A stretch of 64,000 bases of DNA from positions 62,001-126,000 of the forward strand of contig AAVV01000004.1 in the NCBI GenBank assembly GCA_000169115.1, read 5' to 3'. A program made the translations under genes and the position numbers. Shown one piece after another: positions 8,546 to 18,700 of the stretch. The DNA is from a marine gamma proteobacterium HTCC2080. Lineage in GTDB: Bacteria > Pseudomonadota > Gammaproteobacteria > Pseudomonadales > Halieaceae. The notes beneath the pieces were generated by a model, which worked only from the letters and a program-made list of their open reading frames with translations, was not told where the DNA came from and ran no database searches. Position 1 is the first letter of the stretch, and the number at the start of each line of letters is the position of its first letter.

Positions 8546-8933
8546 GGGATACCCCTCGGTGGGTGGATTCTTTTAGAAAGATTGACATACCAAAATTACT
8601 TTTAAAATTACAATAAACCGCGTCCATTAATTTACTTATTTGATGAATTGACTCACTTACCGTCGACTCCTACAGCCAACATATTCGGTTATCGGGGCAA
8701 TAGATTACATGTATTTTTAGGCAATTCACCGGTCTACGACCGCGCTTGCACACACAGAAAAGCACCGGCACAAGGAGCAGACCAGACCGCTGTTTGCGGA
8801 ACCTTGCATAAGGGAGAGTCAGCACACTTACCCGGGGAAACGCCAAAAACGGCCGCGGCATGTTGCCGGCGAGGTAACACCGCAGTGCTTGAGCGAGCAA
8901 ATTTTCTCGCCCTGCACGCTTAAAAACAAAGGA
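8546..8933. other. 388-bp intergenic region upstream of TonB receptor
   Basis: The left third is the leader and promoter of the TonB receptor and holds the operator-like block listed separately. The rest, roughly 8650-8930, shows open frames on both strands of up to 91 codons without recognisable protein features or good ribosome sites. I see no RNA gene in it. It separates the TonB receptor gene from the 3' end of the frameshifted ligase. Confidence 0.5.
8582..8612. promoter_or_regulatory. operator-like block upstream of TonB receptor
   Basis: TTGACA (8582-8587) is followed nine bases from its start by CAAAATTACTTTTAAAATTA, which matches the element at 5143-5173 at most positions in the same register. 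Here the block contains a direct repeat of AAAATTAC (8592-8599 and 8604-8611, one turn apart on 12-bp spacing). It lies about 40-65 bp upstream of the receptor start codon, where a LysR-type activator would bind. Confidence 0.55.
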
Positions 8934-10612
8934 TTAGGTACCGCTAAGCCGCTCGACCATAGCATCGCGCATCACAAACTTTTGTATCTTGCTCGTCACC
9001 GTCATCGGGTACTCGTCAACAAAGTCGATATAGTGGGGGATCTTAAAGTGAGTGATCTTGTCTCGGCAGTAATCCTTCACGTCATCTGCCGAAAGCTCAT
9101 GACCCGCATTCAGCTGAATCCAGGCGCACACCTCTTCACCCATTTTTTCATCTGGAACACCAAACACCTGAACTTCGGATATGGCGGGATGCTGGTACAA
9201 AAACTCCTCTATCTCCCTCGGGTAAATGTTTTCGCCTCCCCGGATGATCATGTCTTTGATGCGCCCGAAGATCTGCACATAACCATCGCCATCCATGACC
9301 GCCAGATCACCCGAGTGCAACCAACCGCCCGCATCAATAGTCTCGGCGGTGCGCTCGGGATCATTCCAGTAGCCCTGCATCACAGAGTAACCCCGGGTGC
9401 AGATTTCGCCTTTTTCTCCCACGGTCACCACACGACCCGAGTCATCGATGACTTTGATCTCCACCCAGGGCACCGCGCGCCCCACCGTCTCTGTCCGTAG
9501 CTGCAGAGAGTCGTTGGGAAGCGTCGTGTTATTGATGGGACTCACCTCGGTCTGGCCATAGGCGATGAGAATATCGTCCATGTGCATCTCTGAAATAAGA
9601 CGCCGCATGACCTCTACCGGGCACGGCGCGCCCGCCATAATCCCCGTGCGCAAACTGGAAAGGTCAAATTGCGAGAACGAGGGATGATCCAGTTCCATAA
9701 TGAACATGGTAGGAACGCCATGGAGGGCAGTACAGCGCTCTTCCTCGGCGGCTTTGAGCGTGTCGAGGGAATCAAAGTCCTCGCCCGGAAACACCATCGT
9801 GGCGCCATGCGCAACGCAAGCCAGTACGGAAAGAACCATGCCAAAGCAATGATACAGGGGCACCGGTATGCACAGCCGTTCCCGTGGACTCAGGTCCATC
9901 GCCGCGCCCGTAAGATAACCGTTATTCAGAATATTACAGTGCGACAGGGTTGCGCCTTTCGGGTTACCTGTTGTGCCGCTGGTAAATTGGATATTAATCG
10001 CATCATCGGGTCTCAATTCCGCGGCTAGCTGCGCAAGACGCGCGTTATCCTCGGCGACCCCATTGCACACACGTCGTCGAAGTTCAGCCTACCAGGGCTC
10101 TTCCCCTTACCCATCCGGATGACCCGTTTGAGATGAGGCAGTGTCTTAGATTGGAGCGCACAGGGTTCGCAGTCAGCCAGCTCGGGGGCGAGCGTCTGCA
10201 ATATGCCCAGATAGTCACTGCTCTTGAATTGCTCCGCAGTGATGATGGTGTCGCACTCGACTTTGTTGAGCGCGTATTCCAGCTCGTAGGTGCGATACGC
10301 CGGATTAATACAGACCATAATCGCGCCAATCTTGGCAGTGGCCAGCTGCACCATCACCCACTCAGCGCTGTTTGGACCCCAGATGCCTACTCGGTCTCCG
10401 GCCTGAATGCCAAGCGCCAACAATCCTGCCGCGAGGCTATTCACCTGCTCCTGTAACTGCTGATATGACCAACGCACGTTCTGGTGGCGAACCACCAAGG
10501 CATCCACTTCTGGGTTGGACTCGCAGGTGCGATCGAAATAGTTGCCGATCGTTTCGTAAATAATCTGCGACTGCGACGCGCCACAATAATAGCTCTGGGT
10601 CAGCTGTGTCAT
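8934..10612 (-). pseudogene. acyl-CoA synthetase (AMP-binding), interrupted by a frameshift
   Basis: Two overlapping reading frames together make one AMP-dependent acyl-CoA synthetase of about 558 residues. The 5' part (10612 to about 10072) carries the N-terminal domain starting [13 protein letters not shown]. The 3' part (from about 10070 to 8934) carries the ATP-binding loop [12 protein letters not shown], the YGQTE motif, the hinge [16 protein letters not shown] and the C-terminal lysine region KIQKFVMRD. The frames switch at a CACACAC tract (10066-10072): removing one TG dinucleotide on the coding strand restores [11 protein letters not shown], matching the intact paralogue at 49272-50948. 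All motifs are intact on both sides, so the lesion is recent or a sequencing error. It is the last gene of a leftward operon, 30 bp after the aminotransferase. If real, the ligase is inactive unless slippage occurs. Confidence 0.85.
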
Positions 10613-10642
10613 CTATGCGTCACTTTTTTGGTTTGATAATGG

Positions 10643-11827
10643 TTAAGCTCTGGCCTCTTTCAACAGTCTCCCTAGGCGACCAATACCTTCACCTATCTTA
10701 TCTTCTGTCATCTGCGAGTAACTCAGCCTCAGGGTGTCGACTCGCGGATCGCTCGCATAAAACGACTCCCCCGGCACATAGGCCACACCGATCTCGTTCA
10801 TCGCGTACACCACCATCTCGGTGGCGTTGATTCCTGGTGCTTCTACCCAAATAAAGTAGCCACCTGCCGGGCGGGTGAAACTAACCTCGTCAGGAAAGGT
10901 TTGCTCGATCGCCGCCAATGCAGCATCTCGTCTGCCACGGTATACGTCACGGGAAGTTTTCAAATGCTCATCAAGGCTGTAATCCGCTAAAAACGTGGCC
11001 GCCTGATATTGGGCAACCGTGCCTGCCTGAAAATCAGTGGCCTCCTTGAGCACGCGGTACCGCTCTATCACGGCCTTACTCGCCACCACCCAACCTAATC
11101 GGATTCCTGGGCACAAGGTTTTCGAAAAAGAGCCCAGATAAATGACTCGATCCGCCTTGTCGAAGCTCTTAATTGCGGGGATAAAGTCCCCCTCAAACCG
11201 GATCTCGTAATAAGGGCTATCCTCAATGATCATGACGTCATACTGCTCGGCCAACTCGACCATTTTGCGGCGACGATCCTCGGCCAGGGTAATTCCCGTC
11301 GGGTTCTGAAAATCAGGCACCGTGTAGATTAACTTTGCTTGAGGGTTGGCGATAAGCGCCTCCTCCAGCGCGTCCATCCGCATGCCGTTTACATCGGTGT
11401 CCACCGAGACATAGTTGGCGCGCAGGGCGCTGAAAGTATTGAGGGCGCCCAGATAAGACGGATGCTCAACGATCACCGTGTCACCCTCATCGAGATAAAG
11501 CCGCGCGGCGTAATCAATGCCCTGCTGGGAACCGCTGAGTATCAGTAAGTCATCCGCTGTGATGTTCGTACCTGTGCGCGGCATCCACTGTGAGGCTATG
11601 AACTCACGCAGCGCCGCTACACCGTAGGCGCCATCGTAGGCCATGATGGTTCGCTGATGGACTTCAAAGGCTTTATCGGATGCCGCCCGAAAGGCCTCCA
11701 ATGCATAGAGTTCCGGCGCCGGCGCACCGCCCGCGAAAGAAATCATGTCGGGGTTTTTTGCGGCGGCAAACATTTCCTTGATGAAGTCAGAGCCGTAGCC
11801 CTGCATGCGTTTCGCTTCCTGAACCAT
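10643..11827 (-). CDS. PLP-dependent aminotransferase, class I/II (LysN/2-aminoadipate type)
   Basis: This 394-residue fold-type I aminotransferase belongs to the group related to 2-aminoadipate transaminase LysN and MocR catalytic domains, without a DNA-binding domain. The substrate loop ISFAGGAPAPELYAL is near residue 35, NPTGITLAEDRR follows in the middle, the Asp-containing MIIEDSPYYEIRFEG binds the cofactor pyridine nitrogen, and the PLP lysine is in GSFSKTLCPGIRLGW near residue 235. It exchanges amino and 2-oxo groups in the cytosol. Specificity may be for branched, aromatic or 2-aminoadipate substrates. It sits between an acyl-CoA dehydrogenase and a ligase in the same operon, and an oxoacid:ferredoxin oxidoreductase is divergent. 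Conversion of an amino acid to an acyl-CoA is therefore a reasonable pathway role. Confidence 0.9.
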   Translation of the reverse strand: MVQEAKRMQGYGSDFIKEMFAAAKNPDMISFAGGAPAPELYALEAFRAASDKAFEVHQRTIMAYDGAYGVAALREFIASQWMPRTGTNITADDLLILSGSQQGIDYAARLYLDEGDTVIVEHPSYLGALNTFSALRANYVSVDTDVNGMRMDALEEALIANPQAKLIYTVPDFQNPTGITLAEDRRRKMVELAEQYDVMIIEDSPYYEIRFEGDFIPAIKSFDKADRVIYLGSFSKTLCPGIRLGWVVASKAVIERYRVLKEATDFQAGTVAQYQAATFLADYSLDEHLKTSRDVYRGRRDAALAAIEQTFPDEVSFTRPAGGYFIWVEAPGINATEMVVYAMNEIGVAYVPGESFYASDPRVDTLRLSYSQMTEDKIGEGIGRLGRLLKEARA

Positions 11828-11851
11828 AGTCGACTCGCTTACTTCTTATCG

Positions 11852-13018
11852 CTAATAGGATTTGGGCAGGCCCAATACATGCTGCCCAATAAAATTCAAC
11901 GTCATTTGTTGCGTCAGCGGAGCTAGGCGAAATAACTGCACCTCACGCCACCAGCGCTCTTGATGGTACTCACGGGCATAACCCGCACCACCGTAAGTCT
12001 GGAGGGACTGGTAGCAAGTTTCGATCGCCGCCTCTACCGCGACGTATTTCGCCATGTTAGCCATGCCAGCAGCGCGCTCCGGGTTGGTGCCTGCATCATC
12101 CAGAGCTGCTGCCTCAGCGATCATCAACCACGCCGCCTCAAGCTTAGCGTGTGCCCCAGCAAGCGGGTGCTGTATCGCTTGATGGCTACCAATAGGCGCT
12201 CGAAAAACCACTCGATCTTTTGCGTATGTCACCGCGGCCCGAAGAGCCAATCTCGCCGTGCCTACTGCTCCGGCCGCCACCAATAACCGTTCCGCATTTA
12301 GTGTGGGTGCTAGGCTAGCAAACCCCTTGCCCAGTTCTCCTATCAGCGCCGATTTAGGAACGACTAAATCATCAATAAACAACTGATTCGACTTGTAATA
12401 GTTGAAGCCATGCTTGGGGGTCGGCGTAAAAGTCAGGGCTTCGTTTGGCAGATTCACCAAAAATAAGCTTAGTCCGCAAGATTCAGTACTGCCGGCGCGT
12501 TGCGTTTGGGTGACAAGCAATAACCGTTGTGAATGCTGCAGATTGGTAATGAACCACTTTGCACCGTTGATAATAAAGTCGTCTTCTCTCTCAATTGCGG
12601 TGGTGCTGATATTGAAGGAGTTAGTACCGGCGTCAGGTTCTGACAGGGCGAAGGCACAAAGCCTCTCTCCAGCCGCTAGAGCCTTCAACTCATCTTGTTG
12701 GTGCTCGGACTCCGCCGCATGTACCAATGTCATGGTACCCAAAAGACCAAACAAGTATCCCAGTGCAGGGCCCCCACCGCCACCTCCACGACAAAGTGCC
12801 TCCATGACCAATACTAGATCTGACAATCCTTGCCCACTTCCACCCAATGCCTCAGGAACGGTGACCCCAAAAAAACCGCTTTCACAAAGCGCATTAATAA
12901 ACGCCTCAGGGTATGCCTCGTTTTCATCATGCTCGCGCCAGTATTCAGGCCCAAAGCGCTGCGCTAACGCTTCTGCGGTAGCGACTACCATCAACTGAGT
13001 CTCTGTTAATGCCGTCAT
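11852..13018 (-). CDS. acyl-CoA dehydrogenase (isovaleryl-type catalytic Glu)
   Basis: This 388-residue FAD enzyme of the acyl-CoA dehydrogenase family has the N-terminal helical domain, the middle strand domain (CAFALSEPDAGTNSFN, then WFITN) and the C-terminal four-helix domain (TYGGAGYAREYHQERWWREVQLFRLAPLTQQM). The medium-chain type catalytic Glu position near the C-terminus appears to be Pro (LAPLT). A Glu is present in NAERLLVAAG, the place used by isovaleryl-CoA dehydrogenase. This suggests a 2-methyl-branched or otherwise different acyl group. It is three bases from the second dehydrogenase on the same strand. The pair may be separate enzymes or, as in steroid side-chain dehydrogenases, a heteromer. 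Confidence 0.92.
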   Translation of the reverse strand: MTALTETQLMVVATAEALAQRFGPEYWREHDENEAYPEAFINALCESGFFGVTVPEALGGSGQGLSDLVLVMEALCRGGGGGGPALGYLFGLLGTMTLVHAAESEHQQDELKALAAGERLCAFALSEPDAGTNSFNISTTAIEREDDFIINGAKWFITNLQHSQRLLLVTQTQRAGSTESCGLSLFLVNLPNEALTFTPTPKHGFNYYKSNQLFIDDLVVPKSALIGELGKGFASLAPTLNAERLLVAAGAVGTARLALRAAVTYAKDRVVFRAPIGSHQAIQHPLAGAHAKLEAAWLMIAEAAALDDAGTNPERAAGMANMAKYVAVEAAIETCYQSLQTYGGAGYAREYHQERWWREVQLFRLAPLTQQMTLNFIGQHVLGLPKSY

Positions 13019-13021
13019 GTC

Positions 13022-14170
13022 TTATCCGAATGCGTCAATGCCGGTCAGCGCGCGACCAATGGAGAGTTTTTGAATTTCGTTGGTGCCTTCTGTCACCATA
13101 AAGGGCCTTACGGCTCTGTACATATACTCTACGGGATACTCCTTAGTAATCCCGTTACCACCATGTATCTGGAGCGCCTCGCTCACAACCTCGCATGCCA
13201 TTTGCGTGCCGAACCACTTTGACATGGCTGCGCAGAGATCCGATCGCTCACCTCGGTCAATCTGCGATAGAGCTTTGAGCGCCAATAACTTGCCAGCCTC
13301 AACTTTGGTGGCCATCTCTCCAATCTTCGCCGAAATTAGCTGATGCCCGGCAATCGGTTTGCCAAACTGTGTCCTGTCCTGCGCGTAACTAACTGACTCG
13401 TCTAGTGACGCCTGTGCCACACCCAAAGCCATCAAGCTAACCAAAGGGCGCGATCCGGAGAGGGATATGAGCAACGTCTTCATCGCCTCGCCAGGCGGCA
13501 CCATCAAGTTCGTTTTCGGGACCCGGACATCCTGAAAGCTGACCTGCGCTGTGGACTGACTATTGAGCCCCATTTTTTCAATATCGCAGGTTTCGTAGCC
13601 ATCTTGCCGCTCCACCAAAATCAGGCCTAGCCCACCGACCGGGTCGTTATTAAAGCGCGCGAGTAGAAAAATAAAGTCCGAATACCCGCCATTGGATATC
13701 CATAGCTTCTCACCGTTAATCACATAATCGTCGCCGTCCTCAACAGCGCGGCACCGAACGGCCGTGACCTGTGACCCGGCATCAGGTTCAGACATGCCGA
13801 CACAACCAAATCGATTCACCGCCAACACGTCTGCTAGATAGCTCGAACGCAGCTGGTCTGGCACATAACGCATCAACTTACCAACGATATTTTGAATAAG
13901 AGAGGTCACTGCAATATCGGGTGACATTCGAGAGAGCTCAAATTGGAGTAACCCTGAGGTAACAGCATCTACCCCCATACCTCCAAACTCCTCTTCAATT
14001 ACACCTGCGCCAACGCCAAAGTCCGTCATTGCTTGCTGAATGGTCCTCATTTCCGCGACGGGAATAAGCTGATCCCGATAGCGCCGCGCAAGTGGTTTCA
14101 CCTCTCGCTCAAGAAACTTCTGGAAGCCATCAATGAGTAAGAGCTGCTCCTCAGAGAGCTGAAAATTCAT
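13022..14170 (-). CDS. acyl-CoA dehydrogenase (C-terminal catalytic Glu type)
   Basis: This 382-residue acyl-CoA dehydrogenase has FAD/substrate motifs CVGMSEPDAGSQVTAV near residue 120 and KLWISNGGYSDF. The C-terminal QIHGGNGITKEYPVEYMYR is followed by VTEGTNEIQ, whose Glu matches the standard catalytic base. It introduces a 2,3 double bond in an acyl-CoA and passes electrons to electron-transfer flavoprotein. It immediately precedes the other dehydrogenase. The two differ in where the catalytic Glu sits, so their substrates probably differ, or they divide roles in one complex. Upstream is a CoA transferase after a 256-bp gap that holds no convincing gene. Confidence 0.92.
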   Translation of the reverse strand: MNFQLSEEQLLLIDGFQKFLEREVKPLARRYRDQLIPVAEMRTIQQAMTDFGVGAGVIEEEFGGMGVDAVTSGLLQFELSRMSPDIAVTSLIQNIVGKLMRYVPDQLRSSYLADVLAVNRFGCVGMSEPDAGSQVTAVRCRAVEDGDDYVINGEKLWISNGGYSDFIFLLARFNNDPVGGLGLILVERQDGYETCDIEKMGLNSQSTAQVSFQDVRVPKTNLMVPPGEAMKTLLISLSGSRPLVSLMALGVAQASLDESVSYAQDRTQFGKPIAGHQLISAKIGEMATKVEAGKLLALKALSQIDRGERSDLCAAMSKWFGTQMACEVVSEALQIHGGNGITKEYPVEYMYRAVRPFMVTEGTNEIQKLSIGRALTGIDAFG

Positions 14171-14426
14171 GAAACACCTCGTCCTCGGCTGTACCGAGCG
14201 ACAGTGGAATAGACCGCGAACGCGGCTTTAGGACACCGGTCATCGGCCATGCTCGAGGCCTCACCTAGACCCCATCTTCGCCATATACACCGTGTCACAG
14301 CGTGCAAGCATTATGAACACAGGCGAGATGCGAGGCATGTCATTTCCGGTACAAGGCATGTCATCGGCAAAAGGGCAATGCCCTAAGGCGCTTGCGCCCT
14401 CATTGGTCTGCACAAACCGTAAGGGG

Positions 14427-15563
14427 TTACGCTTCAGACTGCCACGCCGAAATTGAACTTTCACTGACGCCAATCTCTATAAAATATTGATTTATATCGC
14501 TATTTTTTGGCTTTTCGGTGGCTACTAAAGGCGTGAGAGAGAAGCGCGGCGCGGGCGCCGGAAAAACCTGCCCCTCCTCAACCCAATGAGCCTCTCGGTG
14601 CGCAAATTGGGTGTGATGGTGGCTCTCGCCATAAGTTAGAGCGGGCGATACGCAGGCATCGATATTGAGAAATCGCTCACTCCAGTAAGCCCGGCTGTTA
14701 GCGGCGAATCTCGCTGCCACCATAGCTCGCTGCTGGGGCCATGCTTCCTTATCCCACTGCCCTCCGTTGGCAAATAACGGGTCTTCGTCCAAATCCAGAG
14801 CCGTCAAAAGTGCCTCATAAAACTTAGACTCAATGGCGGCCACCACCATGTAGCCTCCATCACTTGTGACGTAGGTAGCGTTCCAGGGCGCGGCGCCATC
14901 TAGCCACGCGCCGCCACGCTCGTCGGTCAATTGCCCGGCTTGATAAAAGCTCTTGGCGTAGGTTGTTAGGTAGTTTGTGCATTCTGCAATGGCTGCGTCC
15001 AATACCTGTCCATGACCCGTTTTTGCGGCTGAGACCAACGCCGCAGATATCCCGGCCACCAGTAGCACTGCCGCGGATGCATCACCCAATAAAGTGGGTG
15101 GCGTTACTGGGGGGGCACCACTGCTACCGGCGTGATACAAGGCCCCAGTGGCGGCCACGTAATTGGGGTCATGGCCCGCCTTATCCGACATGGGCCCGGT
15201 TTGCCCCCAGCCCGTAAGTCGCGCATAAACCAACCTGGGGTTGCTATTCAGGCATGCATCTGGCCCCAAACCAAGCCGCTCCATCACACCCGGTCGGTAG
15301 GACTCGATTAATACGTCAGACAACCCGATGATTTCCTTAAGAAGCGTCACGTGGGATGCGGTTTTTAAGTTTAGACACACGCGTCGTTTACTGCGATTGA
15401 GAGGATCTATTTTGTCAACATGAATAAGCGCTTCTGGCGAGGGCCGACCCGGCTTGTCGATCAGCAGCACTTCTGCGCCCATGTCAGCCAGCATCATTCC
15501 ACACAATGGGCCAGCGCCTAGGCCGGCCATCTCTATCACTCGAATATCTTTCAGAGGGCCCAT
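14427..15563 (-). CDS. CaiB/BaiF (family III) CoA transferase
   Basis: The protein of 378 residues starts MGPLKDIRVIEMAGLGAGPL, the standard N-terminus of family III CoA transferases. The longer upstream frame adds 54 residues that do not resemble the family, so ATG 15563 is chosen. The CoA-binding region DKPGRPSPEA, LNLKTASHVTLL, and GHDPNYVAATGAL with the catalytic Asp near residue 166 are seen. Family members move CoA between carboxylic acids, or racemise 2-methylacyl-CoA (Amacr type); GHDPNYVAATG is close to the racemase subgroup. It probably heads the leftward operon with two acyl-CoA dehydrogenases, an aminotransferase and a ligase. A 2-methyl-branched acyl substrate would fit. Confidence 0.9.
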   Translation of the reverse strand: MGPLKDIRVIEMAGLGAGPLCGMMLADMGAEVLLIDKPGRPSPEALIHVDKIDPLNRSKRRVCLNLKTASHVTLLKEIIGLSDVLIESYRPGVMERLGLGPDACLNSNPRLVYARLTGWGQTGPMSDKAGHDPNYVAATGALYHAGSSGAPPVTPPTLLGDASAAVLLVAGISAALVSAAKTGHGQVLDAAIAECTNYLTTYAKSFYQAGQLTDERGGAWLDGAAPWNATYVTSDGGYMVVAAIESKFYEALLTALDLDEDPLFANGGQWDKEAWPQQRAMVAARFAANSRAYWSERFLNIDACVSPALTYGESHHHTQFAHREAHWVEEGQVFPAPAPRFSLTPLVATEKPKNSDINQYFIEIGVSESSISAWQSEA

Positions 15564-15739
15564 GGAGTTGGTCTCTTTTCTCTCGGAGCAGGTGTGATCA
15601 TTATTGTCCCGACTGGCCTCCGGTTCACCTACTGATTGCAGAGAAAGCACGCCTTGAACACTTGTTTGCCGATTTCGACACCCCTGAGGGTGAGCAGTTA
15701 GATACTGTGATGAGATCAAGTGCACAAATCAAAACTAAC

Positions 15740-18700
15740 ATGACGAAACAAAAAGTCTCGCTAAATGACCGCTACACTCAACACGACGGCTTGATCCATT
15801 TACGGGGCAGTCAGGCGATGGTGCGCCTACTACTGTTGCAGCGGCAGCGAGATTTCGCTGCAGGCCTCAACACCGGGGGCTTCGTTTCGGGCTATCGCGG
15901 CTCACCGATGACAGCGATTGATGAGGAACTCTGGCGCGCCGGCGCGCTCCTCCCGGAAAACCACATCACTTTCTGGCCAGGCACCAACGAGCATCTCGCC
16001 ATGACCTCGGTCTGGGGGACCCAGCAAACGAACTACTACAATGATGGGCTCTACGACGGTGTTTTCGGCATGTGGTATGGCAAAGGACCCGGCCTCGACC
16101 AATCCATCGATGCACTCCGGCAGGGCAACTGGCACGGTGCCGATAAGCATGGTGGCGTTCTGATTTGTGTTGGCGACGACCACAACATGACATCCACCAT
16201 CAACAACTACAGCTCGGAGCTTTTGTTCCAAGATCAGTTTATGCCTGTACTGTATCCCTCCGATATTCAGGAGGTCATCGAGCTCGGCTTGCTCGGCTAT
16301 GCTTTGTCGCGGTTCTGCGGCGCTTGGGTGGGCTTTAAATTACTGCCAGAGACCATTGAAACATCCGCTACCATCAGCGCTGATATTGACCGAACCCGCA
16401 TTACGCTGCCCCATTTCGAATTTCCAGCTGAAGGTGTGAATGCCTTCTTGACCGACTCAGTTTACGAGCAGGAAGCCCGAATCAAACAATACCGGCTACC
16501 CGCCGCAATCGCCTTCTCCCGCGCCAATGCATTGAACTACGTCAGCCACGACTGCGAAAATCCAAAAATCGGCATCGTATCGATGGGCAAGAGCTGGCGG
16601 GATACCTTGCAGGCGTTACAGGACCTTGGGCTCGATCAGCCTGCGATGACCGCACTGGGCATTAAAATCTTAAAGGTAGGCATGCCCTTCCCCTTTGATA
16701 TCGATACTTACAAGGAATTTGCCCGCGGGTTAGACACAATTCTTATCATCGAAGAGAAGCGAGACTTACTCGCTACTGGCTTCCGCGAAGCCTGCTACGA
16801 CATTGCCACTCAAGAACGCCCCAAGTTGGTGGGCAGGTTAGATTGTCAGGGGCGGCCCCTACTGCCCAATGACCAACCCATTACGACCGACCACATTACA
16901 GGTGCCCTGGCGCGTGTCATTGATTTAGGCAAAGTATCCACAGCACAATATCGGCTGAAAAAGCTGACCGATGCGGTCGGTCGCTCCAGCACACTCGATC
17001 CGTTAGGCCTACAACGAATACCCTATTTTTGCTCGGGTTGTCCCCACAACACGTCAACAAAAATCCCCGAAGGCAGCCGTGGTCAGGGTGGCGTCGGCTG
17101 CCATTACATGGTGACCTGGATGAATCGGGAAACCTACACTTTCTGCCAAATGGGAGGTGAGGGTATCACCTGGATCGGCCAGCAACCCTTCGTAAAAACA
17201 CAACATATTTTTCAGAATCTGGGCGACGGTACCTACTTCCATTCGGGGTCATTGGCGGTTAGAGCCGCCGTCAGTGCAGGTATTAATATTACCTACAAGC
17301 TTCTATTCAACGACGCCGTTGCGATGACCGGCGGCCAACCCGTCGACGGCCAACTTCAAGTAGATCAAATTAGCCATCAAGCCTTTCACGAGGGTGTACA
17401 GCGCATTGCGGTTGTGTCCGACGAAACGGATAAATATCGCTCGGGGTATCAATTTGCACCGGGGACAACAATCCACCATAGAAAAACACTCGACACCGTG
17501 CAGCGGGAATTCCGCGAGATCAAAGGGGTAACGCTGATCATCTATGATCAGACCTGCGCCTCGGAAAAGCGGCGTAGACGTAAACGGGGAACTCATCCAG
17601 ACCCCGCCAAACGTCTAGTTATCAACCACCGCGTCTGCGAGGGCTGCGGAGACTGCGGCGTCGCCTCCAACTGTACTTCTATTCAACCTCTCGAAACGCC
17701 CTTCGGCAGGAAACGCACAATCGATCAATCTAGCTGCAACAAAGATTATTCCTGTGTAGAAGGTTTTTGCCCCAGCTTTGTCACTGTGGAGGGCGGGCAG
17801 CTTCGGGGCAAAAACCAGGCCTCAGACGATTGGGCGCAACTGCCCGATGCTATCCCGCACCCCAGTTTCGAACCGCTGCCCGACAGCAGAAGCTTTAATG
17901 TCCTCATTACGGGAGTCGGCGGAACCGGTATTGTCACCATCGGCGCTGTACTGGGAATGGCGGCACACATTGATGGCATCGCGGTCAGCGTTGTGGATCA
18001 GCTGGGCTTTGCGCAAAAGGGCGGCTCCGTCGTAACTCACATTCGCCTCGCAAAAAACCGGGAAGATATCCACGCCCCCAGAATCAACAGCGCTGCAACC
18101 GATACCTTATTAGCCTGCGACATGCTGGTGTCCGGCCACGATAAAATCAATCCAGTTCTGGATACACAACGCACAGCGGGTGTCGTAAACACGGCCAGCC
18201 AATTCACTGGCGACTTCACACAAAATGCCGACCTGGGCTTCCCTGTAGACACGCTAGAGTCTCGGTTGGTCAGCTCAACTAAGAAAGGAGCACTGTCGCT
18301 ACTCCCCGCATCACAGCTCGCAGTGTCGATTCTCGGAGACACCCTCGCGGCCAACCTCATCGTTACGGGCTACGCGTGGCAAAAAGGCTTACTGCCCATT
18401 TCCAGAGAAGCCATACACAATGCCATTGAGCTCAATGGCATTGCCGTCGCATGGAATCAGAAAGCCTTTGAATGGGGTCGTGCTTTGGCGCATAAACCTA
18501 CACTTGTCGAAGAGTTGCTCGCCCGCGATACCTCCGCAGTTAAGTTTGTAGACGTTAACCGTGCGCAGCCTTTATCCGCGCTGTTGGCGGAAGAGCTTAT
18601 TGCGTATCAGGACCAGGCCTACGCACAACGGTTCACACAGTGGCTTTCCAAAATAGACCAACACATTGATCAGACTATCGGGCTAAACCAAGAGCTGTCA

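Noticed and set aside
8648-8923. 91-codon forward open frame (and a 76-codon reverse one) between TonB receptor and ligase
   Set aside because: Neither shows domain features, hydrophobic pattern or ribosome site; treated as intergenic.
10025-10612. The ligase 5' half as an independent short gene
   Set aside because: It ends inside the adenylation domain and matches the intact paralogue only if joined to the next frame, so it is one interrupted gene.
15506-15739. Longer N-terminus for the indolepyruvate oxidoreductase
   Set aside because: The extra 78 residues run antisense through the CoA transferase start and do not resemble the family; ATG 15740 gives the expected N-terminus.
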